A stretch of 64,000 nucleotides of DNA. Origin: Nocardioides sp. Root122. Its GTDB lineage: Bacteria > Actinomycetota > Actinomycetes > Propionibacteriales > Nocardioidaceae. The notes under the pieces are model-generated. The model made no database searches and had not been told where the DNA came from. It saw only the letters and a list, made by a program, of their open reading frames with translations. How positions within the stretch are numbered: the stretch's first letter is position 1; every line of letters starts with the position of its first letter. A program made the position numbers and the translations under genes. The stretch covers positions 473,341 through 537,340 of the forward strand of contig NZ_LMDE01000011.1 in NCBI RefSeq assembly GCF_001425025.1. The letters run 5' to 3'. Shown piece after piece: positions 8,429-17,689 of this stretch.

Positions 8429-9413
8429 CCGCGTCGGCCGTCCCCCGGAACGTACGCCGGTAGGCCGAGGGCGAGACGCCGAGGCTGGCCCGCAGGTGCT
8501 GGCGCAGCGAGGCGGCGGTGCCCATCCCGGCGCGGGCGGCGACCTGGTCGACGGAGAGGTCGGTGGCCTCGAGCAGGTGCTGCGCGTGCCGGATGCGTTG
8601 CTGGGTGACCCAGGCGCCGGGGGACTGCCCGGTCTCCTCGCGGAAGCGCCGGGTGAAGGTCCGCACGCTCATCGAGGCCTGCCGGGCGAGGGTCGCCACG
8701 TCGAGCTGGTGGTGCAGGTGGGCCTGCGCCCAGGCGCGTACGTCGCCGGTCGCCTCGTCGCTGCGGCGCGGGACGTGGCGCTCGATGAACTGCGCCTGCC
8801 CGCCGTCGCGCCACGGTGGCACGACCATGTGGCGGGCGACGGCGTTGGCCACCGCCGTGCCGTGGTCGGCCCGGACGAGGTGCAGGCAGAGGTCGATCCC
8901 CGCGCTCAGCCCCGCCGAGGTGAGCACCCGGCCGTCGTCGGTGAAGAGCACGTCCTCGTCGAGCGCGACGGAGGGGTGGAGTCGACGGAGGTCGTCGGCG
9001 TACTTCCAGTGCGTGGTGGCGCGGTGGCCGTCGAGGATCCCGGCGGCGGCGAGCACGAAGGCGCCCGTGCAGATCGAGACCCACCGGGCGTCGGCGGGCA
9101 CCGTGGCGAGGGCGGCACGCAGGTCGTCGGGGAGCGAGCCGTCGTGTCGGGGGCCGGCGATCTGGGTGCCGGGGACGATGACCGTCTGGGCGGTCGCGAG
9201 CGCGCTGATGTCCGCCGACGGCGCGATCGCGTAGCCCTTGCTGGTCGCCACGGGGGCGCCGTCGAGCGTGACGACCTGCACGTCGTAGAGCGCGCGGCCC
9301 TCGTCGTCGACGGCCTCGCCGAGGACCTGCGGCGGGATCGTCAGGTCGTAGCCGATGACGGGCGGGATGCCGAGGACCACGACGCGGTGCGGCACGGGCG
9401 CGGGAGTGGGCAT
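8421..9413 (-). CDS. DJ-1/PfpI plus AraC-type transcriptional regulator
   Basis: Regulator of 330 residues. The N-terminal half is a DJ-1/PfpI (GATase1-like) domain (VVVLGIPPVIGYDLTIPPQV, with SICTGAFVLAAAGILDG near residue 110), and the C-terminal 110 residues are an AraC helix-turn-helix pair (LARQASMSVRTFTRRFREET and ARAGMGTAASLRQHLR). This is the FtrA/GlxA-like architecture. ATG 9413 is chosen; an in-frame ATG at 9431 is also possible. It is divergent from the MFS gene 71 bases away and may regulate it. Its stop codon lies in the repeat cluster. Confidence 0.87.
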   Translation of the reverse strand: MPTPAPVPHRVVVLGIPPVIGYDLTIPPQVLGEAVDDEGRALYDVQVVTLDGAPVATSKGYAIAPSADISALATAQTVIVPGTQIAGPRHDGSLPDDLRAALATVPADARWVSICTGAFVLAAAGILDGHRATTHWKYADDLRRLHPSVALDEDVLFTDDGRVLTSAGLSAGIDLCLHLVRADHGTAVANAVARHMVVPPWRDGGQAQFIERHVPRRSDEATGDVRAWAQAHLHHQLDVATLARQASMSVRTFTRRFREETGQSPGAWVTQQRIRHAQHLLEATDLSVDQVAARAGMGTAASLRQHLRASLGVSPSAYRRTFRGTADAAR

Positions 9414-9484
9414 GGCCGGATTCTTGCACATGTTGGCATTCGGGCCACTCGTCCTCGGGTCGCGCCGTCCGCGACGCTGGTGCG

Positions 9485-10792
9485 GTGACGATGACGACCC
9501 CGCCTCGTGAGCCTGCCCTCGACAGCGCGCAGGGCGTGCACTGGGCATGGGTCGTCGCTGCCGTCACGTTCGTGACGCTCGTCGGCGCGGCGGCCTTCCG
9601 GTCGGTGCCCGGCGTCCTCATCGAGCCGCTGCACGACGAGTTCGGCTGGTCGCACGGCCTGATCGGCTCGGCCGTCTCGCTCAACCTCATGCTCTTCGGC
9701 CTGATCTCGCCCTTCGCTGCGGCGCTGATGGACCGGTTCGGCGTACGGCCGGTGGTGACCTTCGCGCTCGTCATGGTCTCGGTCGGCAGTGGGCTCACCG
9801 TCTTCATGACGCAGGCGTGGCAGCTGGTGCTGTGCTGGGGGCTGCTGGTGGGCATCGGCACCGGCTCGATGTCGATGGCCTTCGTCGCGACCATCACCAG
9901 CCGCTGGTTCGTCGCCCGCCGCGGCCTGGTCAGCGGCATCCTCACCGCCGGCAACGCGACCGGCCAGCTGATCTTCCTGCCGGTGGTGGCGTGGTTCGCC
10001 ACGCACCACGGCTGGCGTACGGCGGCACTGCTGGCGTCCGTGGCCGCCCTCGCCGTCGTGCCGCTGGTCCTGCTCTTCCTCCGCAACCACCCGGCCGACC
10101 TGGGGCTGCGCGCGCTCGGCGCGACCGACGCCGACCCCGGCCCGCCACCGCACCAGCACGTCGGGTCGAGCGCCGGCCGGGCGATCTCGGTGCTGGTCGA
10201 CGCCGCCCGGAGCCGGACGTTCTGGCTGCTCGCGGGCGGCTTCGCGATCTGCGGGATGACCACCAACGGCCTGGTCGCGACCCACTTCGTGCCCGCCGCG
10301 CACGACCACCAGATGCCCGCCACCACCGCGGCCTCGCTGCTCGCCGTGGTCGGGATCTTCGACGTCGTCGGCACCATCGCGTCGGGCTGGCTCACCGACC
10401 GCTGGGACCCGCGCTACCTCCTGGTCGGCTACTACGCCCTGCGCGGCGTCGGGCTGATGACCCTGCCCGCGCTGATGGCGCCGCACGTCGCGCCCAGCAT
10501 GTGGGTCTTCATCATCGTCTACGGACTCGACTGGGTCGCCACGGTGCCGCCCACCGTGGCGCTGTGCCGCGACCGGTTCGGCGCGGCCACCGGCCCGATC
10601 GTCTTCGGCTGGGTCTTCGCCAGCCACCAGGTCGGTGCCGCCCTCGCCGCCACGGGCGCCGGGCTCGTCCGCGACCTCACCGGCGGCTACGACCCGGCCT
10701 TCTACGCCGCGGCCGGGCTCTGCGCGGTCGCCGCCCTGATGTCGTACGCCATCCGCAGCGCGCCCGCTCCCCAGCCGGTCGCGGTCAGCTGA
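9485..10792 (+). CDS. MFS transporter (OFA/monocarboxylate-like)
   Basis: Twelve-helix major facilitator protein, 435 residues. It opens with WAWVVAAVTFVTLVGAAAFRSVPGVL and has the inter-helix motif MDRFGVRPVV, features of the oxalate-formate antiporter/monocarboxylate group (SRWFVARRGLVSGILTAG). The substrate is not readable. It is divergent from the AraC-type regulator, a common transporter/regulator pairing. A GTG (9485) or ATG (9491) start is possible. The last 8 bases overlap the end of the convergent xthA gene. Confidence 0.85.
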   Translation: MTMTTPPREPALDSAQGVHWAWVVAAVTFVTLVGAAAFRSVPGVLIEPLHDEFGWSHGLIGSAVSLNLMLFGLISPFAAALMDRFGVRPVVTFALVMVSVGSGLTVFMTQAWQLVLCWGLLVGIGTGSMSMAFVATITSRWFVARRGLVSGILTAGNATGQLIFLPVVAWFATHHGWRTAALLASVAALAVVPLVLLFLRNHPADLGLRALGATDADPGPPPHQHVGSSAGRAISVLVDAARSRTFWLLAGGFAICGMTTNGLVATHFVPAAHDHQMPATTAASLLAVVGIFDVVGTIASGWLTDRWDPRYLLVGYYALRGVGLMTLPALMAPHVAPSMWVFIIVYGLDWVATVPPTVALCRDRFGAATGPIVFGWVFASHQVGAALAATGAGLVRDLTGGYDPAFYAAAGLCAVAALMSYAIRSAPAPQPVAVS

Positions 10793-11564
10793 GGTCGACG
10801 ACCACCGGGGCGTGGTCGGACGGCGAGCCGGTGCCCTGCGCGGGGTCACGCTCGTCGCGGTCGATGAAGGCGCCGGTCACCCGCGATGCCAGCGCCGGGG
10901 AGGCGAGGACGAAGTCGATCTTGAGCCCGCGGTCGCGCTCGAAGCGCTGGCGGTAGTAGTCCCAGTAGGTGTAGCCCGGTGCGTGGGCACGGGTGACCTC
11001 GGCGTAGCCGTCGTCGAGGAAGCCCTGGAACGCGGCACGCTCCGGCGGCGTGACGTGGGTGGACTTCGCGAACTGCTTGACGTCGAAGACGTCGTCGTCG
11101 GTGGGGCAGATGTTCCAGTCGCCGACCAGTGCGGTCTCCCCGTCGAGCCACCCGGCGGCGCTGGCGCGCAGGCGGGCCAGCCAGTCGAGCTTGTAGACGT
11201 AGTGCGGGTCGTCGGGCTTGCGCCCGTTGGGGACGTAGAGCGACCAGATCCGCACCCCGCCGCAGGTCGCGGCGATGGCACGCGACTCCGCGGCCGCCGG
11301 CTCGCCGAAGTGCGGCATGTCGGCGAAGCCCACCTCGACGTCCTCGAGCCCGACCCGCGACAGCAGGGCCACGCCGTTCCACTGGTTGGTGCCGGCCACG
11401 GCGACGTCGTAACCCAGCGCCTCCAGGCCCATCAGGGGCAGCTGGTCCTCGCGTGCCTTGGTCTCCTGGAGGGCCAGGACGTCGATCTCGTGGCGCTGCA
11501 CGAAGGCCTCGACGCGGTCGATGCGGGAGCGGAGGGAGTTGACGTTCCACGTGGCGATGCGCAC
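10785..11564 (-). CDS. xthA: Exodeoxyribonuclease III
   Basis: AP endonuclease/3'-5' exonuclease of base excision repair, 259 residues. Family motifs: MRIATWNVNSLRSR, LALQETKA (catalytic Glu), SLYVPNGRKPDDPHYVYKLDW, LVGDWNICPTDDDV (Asp/Asn), DYYRQRFERDRGLKIDFVLAS and the C-terminal SDHAPVVVDL (catalytic His). A TAGGCT hexamer lies 6 bases upstream of the GTG with no ribosome binding site, pointing to leaderless expression. Its stop overlaps that of the convergent MFS gene by 8 bases. Confidence 0.95.
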   Translation of the reverse strand: MRIATWNVNSLRSRIDRVEAFVQRHEIDVLALQETKAREDQLPLMGLEALGYDVAVAGTNQWNGVALLSRVGLEDVEVGFADMPHFGEPAAAESRAIAATCGGVRIWSLYVPNGRKPDDPHYVYKLDWLARLRASAAGWLDGETALVGDWNICPTDDDVFDVKQFAKSTHVTPPERAAFQGFLDDGYAEVTRAHAPGYTYWDYYRQRFERDRGLKIDFVLASPALASRVTGAFIDRDERDPAQGTGSPSDHAPVVVDLS

Positions 11565-11727
11565 CCGCCCAGCCTAGGTGGGAGTCGCGCAACCCCCGAA
11601 AGGAGCCTTGCCAGCCCGGCGGAGCGGGGGGAAGGTACGGGGCACGCACCACTCGGGGTGCGCTGCGTGATCCGCAGGACCCCCGGGACAGGTGTGCCCC
11701 CACCACACATCTCGGAGGTTCCATCGC

Positions 11728-12543
11728 ATGAAGCGCATCCGCCTCGGGGCGATCGCACTCGGGTCCGTCGCCGCCCTCGGCCTCGGTCTCGCCGCACCCT
11801 CGATCGCTGCTCCGGAGTCCGGCACCACCGTGCCGACCTACCAGGAGTTCAAGGCATCGACCCTGCAGGACATCGACAAGCAGTACATCGTCAACGGTGA
11901 CGAGCCGGCCGGCACCAACGCCGACCTGCGCGACTTCTACGACCGGATGGTGGGCGCCGACGCCCCGATCAACGGGCTGATCGTCAACACCGTCGGCGGC
12001 GTGGACGACAAGTGGTCCGCCACCCAGGCGCTGAACCTGACCTACTGCGTCAGCAACAAGTTCGGGACCTCCAAGACCAACGTCGTCAACGCGATGAACC
12101 AGGGCGTCGCGCTCTGGGAGGGCGCGACCTCGAAGGTGAACTTCACCTACGTCCCCGCGCAGGACGCCAGCTGCACGACGCGCAACAACGCGGTGCTGTT
12201 CTCCGTCGAGCCGACCAACACCACGCAGTACATCGCCCGCGCGTTCTTCCCGAGCACCGCCAAGCGCAGCCGCAACGTGCTGGTCAACGCCACCTCGCTG
12301 ATGAGCTCGGGCTCGTGGACGCCGGGCAACATCCTCGGTCACGAGCTCGGTCACACGCTGGGCTTCCGGCACGAGCACACGCGCCCGGAGGCCGGCACGT
12401 GCTTCGAGGACAACAACTGGCGCCCGCTGACGCCGTACGACAAGGCGTCGATCATGCACTACCCCCAGTGCAACGGATCGTCGAGCGACCTCTCGATGAC
12501 CGACACCGACCGCGCCGGAGTGCGGGCGCTGTACGGCTCCTGA
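11728..12543 (+). CDS. Secreted metzincin-like zinc metalloprotease
   Basis: Exported protease of 271 residues. A Sec signal peptide (MKRIRLGAIALGSVAALGLG, cleavage near SIAA-PES) precedes a catalytic domain with the extended zinc site HELGHTLGFRHE (His205, Glu206, His209, His215) and a Met-turn IMHY (Met243), as in astacin-type M12A enzymes. GGAGG at 11714-11718 lies 9 bases before this ATG and decides the start; the upstream ATG at 11692 lacks one. Three cysteines downstream suggest disulfides. The target is unknown. Confidence 0.85.
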   Translation: MKRIRLGAIALGSVAALGLGLAAPSIAAPESGTTVPTYQEFKASTLQDIDKQYIVNGDEPAGTNADLRDFYDRMVGADAPINGLIVNTVGGVDDKWSATQALNLTYCVSNKFGTSKTNVVNAMNQGVALWEGATSKVNFTYVPAQDASCTTRNNAVLFSVEPTNTTQYIARAFFPSTAKRSRNVLVNATSLMSSGSWTPGNILGHELGHTLGFRHEHTRPEAGTCFEDNNWRPLTPYDKASIMHYPQCNGSSSDLSMTDTDRAGVRALYGS

Positions 12544-12591
12544 TCCACCCCAGGTCCTCCGGTCCGGCCCCGTAGTGTCGGCCCCAGGTGG

Positions 12592-12628
12592 CGATCGCCC
12601 CTTCTGTCCCGAGCGGAGGGGGCGATCG
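12592..12628 (+). terminator. Hairpin after the metalloprotease gene
   Basis: CGATCGCCCC (12592-12601) pairs perfectly with GGGGCGATCG (12619-12628), a 10-bp stem around a 17-base loop, 48 bases past the protease stop and before the acyl-CoA dehydrogenase. No U-tract follows. Confidence 0.6.
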
Positions 12629-12657
12629 TCATCTCCGGCGCCGGGTAGCGTCTGCCC

Positions 12658-14469
12658 GTGCCCACCCCAGCCCGGTCCTCCACGATCCTCTCCGCGCGCG
12701 ACCTGCAGTTCATGCTCTTCGAGTGGCTGGACGTGGAGCGGCTCAGCGAGCGGCCGCGCTTCGCCGACCACGACCGCGACTCCTACGAGGCGCTCCTGGC
12801 GCTGTGCGAGGAGCTCGCCACCGACCGGTTCGCGCCGCACTACCGCCGCAGCGACGCCGAGGAGCCGACCTTCGACGGGGAGAAGGTGCACCTGATCCCG
12901 GAGATCGCGACGGCGCTCGAGGCGTTCGCGAAGGCCGACCTCCTCACGCTCACCCTCGACGAGGACAGGGGCGGCCACCAGGTCCCGCACGTCGTCGCCG
13001 CGGCCTGCATGGCGTGGTTCACCGCCGCCAACATCGGGACCGCGGCGTACTCCTTCCTCACCATGGCCAACGCGGCGCTGCTGCTCGAGCACGGGACGCC
13101 CGACCAAGTCGACCGCTACGCGAAGCCGATGCTGGAGGGCCGCTTCTTCGGCACGATGACGCTGTCCGAGCCGCACGCCGGCTCCAGCCTGGGCGACGTG
13201 GTGACCCGCGCGGTGCCGGCCCACGACGGCACCTACCGCATCTTCGGCAACAAGATGTGGATCTCCGGCGGCGACCACGAGATGGGCGACAACATCGTCC
13301 ACCTGGTGCTCGCCAAGCTCCCCGACGCCCCCGCCGGGACGCGCGGGATCTCGCTCTTCATCGTCCCCAAGCACCTGGTGGGCGAGGACGGCTCGATCGG
13401 GGAGCGCAACGACGTCGCGCTGGCGGGCATCAACCACAAGCTGGGCAGCCGCGGCACGGTCAACACGGCCCCGGTCTTCGGTGGCGGTGCGTTCACGCCG
13501 GGCGGTGCCCCGGGAGCGGTCGGCTACCTCGTCGGGGAGCCCCACCGCGGCCTGTCCTACATGTTCCACATGATGAACGCCGCCCGCCTCGGGGTGGGCA
13601 TGTCCGCCACCACGACGGCCTACACCGCCTACCTCAAGTCGCTGGACTACGCCCGCTCCCGCCCCCAGGGGCGTCCGCTGACCGGTGCCGACCCGGCCGC
13701 ACCGCAGGTGCCGATCATCGAGCATGCCGACGTGCGCCGGATGCTGCTGGCGCAGAAGTCCTACGTCGAGGGCGCGCTGGCGCTCAACCTCTACTGCTCG
13801 CGCCTGCTCGACCTGCAGGCCAGCGCGCACGACGACGACGAGCGCAGCGAGACCGGCCTGCTCCTCGACCTGCTCACGCCGATCGCCAAGTCCTGGCCGT
13901 CGCAGTGGGGCCAGGAGAGCAACAGCCTGGCCATCCAGGTCCTCGGCGGGTCCGGCTACACCCGTGACTACGACGTCGAGGCGCACTGGCGCGACCAGCG
14001 GCTCAACCCGATCCACGAAGGCACCCACGGCATCCAGGCGCTCGACCTGCTCGGCCGCAAGGTGCTCGGCAGCGGCGGCGCCTCGCTGCGCGTGCTCGCG
14101 GCGCGGATCGACCGGACCGTCGCGAAGGCGAACGCGCTCGGGGGTGAGGCGGCCGAGCACGGTGCGGCGCTCAAGGCCGCGGTCGACCGGCTGGGCGAGG
14201 TGACGATGACCCTCGCCGGGCTCGGCGACCCCGAGCGGACGATGGCCAACGCGACCGTCTACCTCGAGGCCGCCGGCCACGTCGTCGTCGCGTGGATGTG
14301 GCTCGAGCAGCTCGTCGCGGTCGGGGAGCAGTGCAGCGACTTCCACGACGGCAAGCGCGCCGCCGCGCGGTTCTTCTTCCGCTGGGAGCTGCCCAAGGTG
14401 GGCCCCATGCTCGACCTGCTCGCCTCCGGTGACACCACCACGCTGGAGATGCGCGCGGACTGGTTCTAG
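12658..14469 (+). CDS. Acyl-CoA dehydrogenase, DmdC-like (long form)
   Basis: FAD-dependent acyl-CoA dehydrogenase of 603 residues, about 200 longer than classic ones. It has the extra N-terminal segment and C-terminal domain of the 3-methylmercaptopropionyl-CoA dehydrogenase (DmdC) group. Visible: MTLSEPHAGSSLGDVVTRA (FAD/substrate site), NKMWISGGDHEMGDNIVHLV, and NPIHEGTHGIQALDLLGRKV with the catalytic-base Glu. No other DMSP demethylation gene is nearby, so the true substrate may be another short acyl-CoA. A TAGCGT hexamer lies 6 bases before the GTG. Its stop shares CTAG with the convergent PH-domain gene. Confidence 0.85.
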   Translation: MPTPARSSTILSARDLQFMLFEWLDVERLSERPRFADHDRDSYEALLALCEELATDRFAPHYRRSDAEEPTFDGEKVHLIPEIATALEAFAKADLLTLTLDEDRGGHQVPHVVAAACMAWFTAANIGTAAYSFLTMANAALLLEHGTPDQVDRYAKPMLEGRFFGTMTLSEPHAGSSLGDVVTRAVPAHDGTYRIFGNKMWISGGDHEMGDNIVHLVLAKLPDAPAGTRGISLFIVPKHLVGEDGSIGERNDVALAGINHKLGSRGTVNTAPVFGGGAFTPGGAPGAVGYLVGEPHRGLSYMFHMMNAARLGVGMSATTTAYTAYLKSLDYARSRPQGRPLTGADPAAPQVPIIEHADVRRMLLAQKSYVEGALALNLYCSRLLDLQASAHDDDERSETGLLLDLLTPIAKSWPSQWGQESNSLAIQVLGGSGYTRDYDVEAHWRDQRLNPIHEGTHGIQALDLLGRKVLGSGGASLRVLAARIDRTVAKANALGGEAAEHGAALKAAVDRLGEVTMTLAGLGDPERTMANATVYLEAAGHVVVAWMWLEQLVAVGEQCSDFHDGKRAAARFFFRWELPKVGPMLDLLASGDTTTLEMRADWF

Positions 14470-15977
14470 GAAGCCGCCTCGACGAACGGCGTCAGCAGCC
14501 CCGGCGTGGCCCGGTCGGCCAGCGCGACGGCGACGTCGAGGCGTACGTCGCGCACCAGCACGCGCTCGTCGCCGGCCGCCGTCGTCGCGACCAGGTCGGT
14601 CAGACCGATGCGGCGCTGCCACCACGACTGCGCGAAGACCCAACCGATGATGCCGTCGGTCTCCAGGACCGTGCGGACCCGTGCGAGCTCGCCGCTGCCG
14701 GCGACGAGGTGCCGGTCGGTGAGCGTGTGCCCGAGGTGGCGGTACGCCGCCTCGCCCACGAGCGCGGCAACCACCAGCAGCGCGACGGCGAGGGCAGCGA
14801 CCCACGCCCACGACACGTCGAACCACCACGCCGCGACCGCGGCGACGACCGCCATCACGAGCGCGCCGCGCAGCTGGCGGAACCACGCGCGGCGGCGCGC
14901 CCTCGGTCCGTGCTCGACGAGCGGGAACGTCAGGGGCCCTGAGCTCTCCAGCACGGCTCCGCCCACGCCGACAGCCACGTCGCGGGGGCACGGCGGGAGG
15001 ACCTGGGTCACCCCGTCCTCGACGCCCGTGGCGAGCGTCGCGAGCTCGGCCCCACCGACGACGCGCAGGAGCGCGGGCTCGGTCAGCCGGACGCCGCGGA
15101 CCTTGGCCTCCTCGACGGTGATCGAGCGGGTGGTGAACAGGCCGTGGGTCAGGTGAAGCGAGCCGTGCTCGCGCACCAGCAGGAAGTTCCACCACTGCAC
15201 GACGTAGCCGCCGACCGCGACGACGACCCATGACACGAGCGCGCCGAGGGACAGCACAGCGACGACGGCGACGACCGCGAAACGGTTGACCCAGTGCCAC
15301 ACCGAGGTCGCGGTCTCCTCGTTCCAGATCGGCAGGTTGTCGGCGAACTGCGAGAAGACGCCGAGGGCGCCGGCGAGGATCACCAGGCGGCTGAGGCTGA
15401 AGGGTGCGAACCGCAGCCACGACCAGTCGATCCGGGCGAGGAGCACGGGCGCGGGCTGGGGGGTCGGGGGCAGGCCGTCGAGCGGCTCGGACGGATGGGT
15501 CGCGAGCGCCGGGTCGCCGGCCGGCTGGGTGGCGCGTCGGCGCAGCAGCGTCGTACGCAGTGCCTGGGCGTCGGCGGCCGCGAGGGCGTCGAGCGTGATG
15601 CGGTCGTCGTCGACGCCCGTGCCGACCTGCACCTTCTGGAGGCCGAGGACGCGGTGGAGCAGCGAGGCCTCGAGGTCGACGCTGCGGACGCGGTCGAGGG
15701 GTGCGGTCGAGGTGGTCTTGTTGAGCAGCCCGCTGCGCACCTGGATCTGCGCCTCGGTGAGGCGGTAGTGCGTGGTGAGCCACGGGATCGCACCGAGCGC
15801 GAGGGGCGCGAGGATCGCCAGCGGCAGGAAGTACGGCCACCAGCGCATGTCGCTCTGGCTCACGCCGACCAGTGCGACGACGACGGGCACGAGGGCCTGG
15901 CCGATGGCCTTGACGGGGTCGAGCAGCAGCTTGCGGGGGCTCAGCCGGACCCAGCCGTCGCCGGGGACGGGGATCAC
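14466..15977 (-). CDS. Bacterial PH-domain membrane protein, YdbT-like
   Basis: Membrane protein of 503 residues with repeated bacterial pleckstrin-homology (bPH2, DUF304) domains: HYRLTEAQIQVRSGLLNKTTSTAPLDRV near residues 70-95 is the clearest, with further copies near HGLFTTRSITVEEAKVRGVR and HTLTDRHLVAGSGELARV. Hydrophobic pairs lie near residues 25-65, 185-245 and 345-375. The GTG at 15977 overlaps the stop of the shorter PH gene (GTGA); together they resemble the ydbS-ydbT pair. Function is unknown. Confidence 0.83.
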   Translation of the reverse strand: MIPVPGDGWVRLSPRKLLLDPVKAIGQALVPVVVALVGVSQSDMRWWPYFLPLAILAPLALGAIPWLTTHYRLTEAQIQVRSGLLNKTTSTAPLDRVRSVDLEASLLHRVLGLQKVQVGTGVDDDRITLDALAAADAQALRTTLLRRRATQPAGDPALATHPSEPLDGLPPTPQPAPVLLARIDWSWLRFAPFSLSRLVILAGALGVFSQFADNLPIWNEETATSVWHWVNRFAVVAVVAVLSLGALVSWVVVAVGGYVVQWWNFLLVREHGSLHLTHGLFTTRSITVEEAKVRGVRLTEPALLRVVGGAELATLATGVEDGVTQVLPPCPRDVAVGVGGAVLESSGPLTFPLVEHGPRARRRAWFRQLRGALVMAVVAAVAAWWFDVSWAWVAALAVALLVVAALVGEAAYRHLGHTLTDRHLVAGSGELARVRTVLETDGIIGWVFAQSWWQRRIGLTDLVATTAAGDERVLVRDVRLDVAVALADRATPGLLTPFVEAAS

Positions 15978-16477
15978 GTGGCGTCACCCTCCGTGACGGC
16001 CGTGATCGCGGTCAGCCGGGCGACGACCTCCCGGGCGACCTCGGCGTCGAGGCAGTCGATGGTGATCGGGCCGGCGGCCGAGGCAGTGGTCACGGTGATC
16101 GACGCGAGTCCGAACAGCCGCATCAGGGCGCCCTGCCGCGAGTCGACCGTCTGCACGCGGCTGATGGGAGCGATCCGGCTCTGCCGGCCGATCCATCCCT
16201 CCCGCGTGTGGACCGCGGTGTCGGAGACCTCCCAGCGGTGCACCCGGAACCGGATGCGCGGCATCACCAGCACGTGCACGACGGCCAGCACGCCGAGCAG
16301 CAGCACGACGAGCCCGACCCACCCCGGGGCGTCCGGGACCAGCACGTAGGCGAGGGTCGCGGCGATCACCAGGAGCGCGTCCCCGACGAGGGCCGACACC
16401 GTCCAGAACGGGATCGCCCGCGGCGAGACCTGATGGCCCGGCGCGCGCAGCACCGGCGTACCCCCGCTGTCACTCAT
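15974..16477 (-). CDS. Bacterial PH-domain membrane protein, YdbS-like
   Basis: Protein of 167 residues with two membrane segments (about residues 28-48 and 55-73) and a C-terminal bPH2 domain beginning RIRFRVHRWEVSDTAVHTREG and containing APISRVQTVDSRQGALMRLFGL. It is the first gene of a two-gene operon with the YdbT-like partner. ATG 16477 (MSDSGG) is preferred to an upstream ATG that would add unconserved residues. It is divergent from ychF. Confidence 0.82.
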   Translation of the reverse strand: MSDSGGTPVLRAPGHQVSPRAIPFWTVSALVGDALLVIAATLAYVLVPDAPGWVGLVVLLLGVLAVVHVLVMPRIRFRVHRWEVSDTAVHTREGWIGRQSRIAPISRVQTVDSRQGALMRLFGLASITVTTASAAGPITIDCLDAEVAREVVARLTAITAVTEGDAT

Positions 16478-16608
16478 GGGGCGAGTCTTGCAGGTGGGAC
16501 CAGTGGTCCGGAGAGGTGCAACTTCGTGCAGTGCACACACCCGGCCCCGTGGGCCGGGCCCTGTCTCGTTTCGTCCGGGCGTCGGCGCCCGCCGTAGACT
16601 CCCCGCCC

Positions 16609-17685
16609 GTGGCTCTCACCATCGGCATCGTCGGACTCCCCAACGCGGGCAAGTCGACGCTCTTCAACGCCCTGACCAAGAACGACGTGCTCGCGGCGAA
16701 CTACCCGTTCGCCACGATCGAGCCCAACGTGGGCGTCGTGGGCGTCCCCGACGAGCGCCTCCCGCAGCTCGCGTCGGTCTTCGAGTCCGCCAAGATCCTG
16801 CCGGCCACCGTGGAGTTCGTCGACATCGCCGGCATCGTCCGTGGCGCATCGCAGGGGGAGGGCCTGGGCAACAAGTTCCTCGCCCACATCCGCGAGTCCG
16901 CCGCGATCTGCCAGGTCACCCGCGTGTTCCGCGACGAGGACGTCACCCACGTCGACGGCGAGGTCAACCCCGCCAACGACATCTCGACGATCCAGACCGA
17001 GCTGATCTTCGCCGATCTCGAGACCGTCGAGAAGGCGATCGCGCGCCTGGAGAAGGAGTCGCGCAAGAGCAAGGACCTGGTCCCCAACCTCGACGCCGCG
17101 AAGGCCGCCAAGGACGCGCTCGAGGCCGGCACGCCGGTCATCGCCACCGACATCGACCGGTCGCTGCTGCGCGAGCTCTCGCTGCTGACGGCCAAGCCGT
17201 TCATCTACGTCTTCAACTGCGACGCCGACGAGCTCGCCGACGAGGCCCTCAAGGACAAGATGCGCGAGATCATCGCGCCCGCCGAGGCGATCTTCCTCGA
17301 CGCCAAGTTCGAGGCCGACCTCGCCGAGATGGACGACGACGAGATGGCGCACGAGATGCTCGCCGAGATGGGGATCACCGAGTCCGGTCTCGACCAGCTC
17401 GCCCGCGTGGGCTTCGACACCCTCGGCCTGCAGACCTACCTGACCGCCGGCCCCAAGGAGACGCGGGCCTGGACCATCAGGAAGGGCGCCACCGCCCCCG
17501 AGGCCGCGGGAGTCATCCACACCGACTTCCAGAAGGGTTTCATCAAGGCCGAGGTCGTCTCATTCGACGACCTCCTCGCCGCCGGCTCCATGCTCAAGGC
17601 CCGCGAGGCCGGCAAGGTGCGCATGGAGGGCAAGGACTACGTCATGGCCGACGGCGACGTGGTGGAGTTCCGCTTCAACGTCTGA
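16609..17685 (+). CDS. ychF: Redox-regulated ATPase YchF (OLA1 type)
   Basis: P-loop Obg-family protein of 358 residues that prefers ATP and associates with ribosomes. Visible: G1 GLPNAGKST, Switch region YPFATIEPNVGVV, G3 DIAGIVRGASQGEGLGNKFL, and a C-terminal TGS domain (FDTLGLQTYLTAGPKETRAW with GATAPEAAGVIHTDFQKGFIKAEV). The GTG at 16609 starts directly at VALTIGIVGLPN; TAGACT at 16595-16600 lies 8 bases upstream without a ribosome binding site, fitting a leaderless message. Confidence 0.96.
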   Translation: MALTIGIVGLPNAGKSTLFNALTKNDVLAANYPFATIEPNVGVVGVPDERLPQLASVFESAKILPATVEFVDIAGIVRGASQGEGLGNKFLAHIRESAAICQVTRVFRDEDVTHVDGEVNPANDISTIQTELIFADLETVEKAIARLEKESRKSKDLVPNLDAAKAAKDALEAGTPVIATDIDRSLLRELSLLTAKPFIYVFNCDADELADEALKDKMREIIAPAEAIFLDAKFEADLAEMDDDEMAHEMLAEMGITESGLDQLARVGFDTLGLQTYLTAGPKETRAWTIRKGATAPEAAGVIHTDFQKGFIKAEVVSFDDLLAAGSMLKAREAGKVRMEGKDYVMADGDVVEFRFNV

Positions 17686-17689
17686 GCGG

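Noticed and set aside
12658..14469. Evidence for a DMSP-degradation pathway
   Set aside because: Only the DmdC-like dehydrogenase is present; no dmdA, dmdB or dmdD neighbours, so the pathway is not claimed.
10846..15987. Antisense open frame of over 1700 codons across xthA to the PH genes
   Set aside because: It crosses several well-supported genes on both strands and shows no recognisable domain, so it is a GC artefact.
16541..16557. Hairpin CCGGCCC-CGT-GGGCCGG upstream of ychF as a terminator
   Set aside because: It stands between divergent genes, so no transcript needs to end there; may be an operator or chance in GC-rich DNA.
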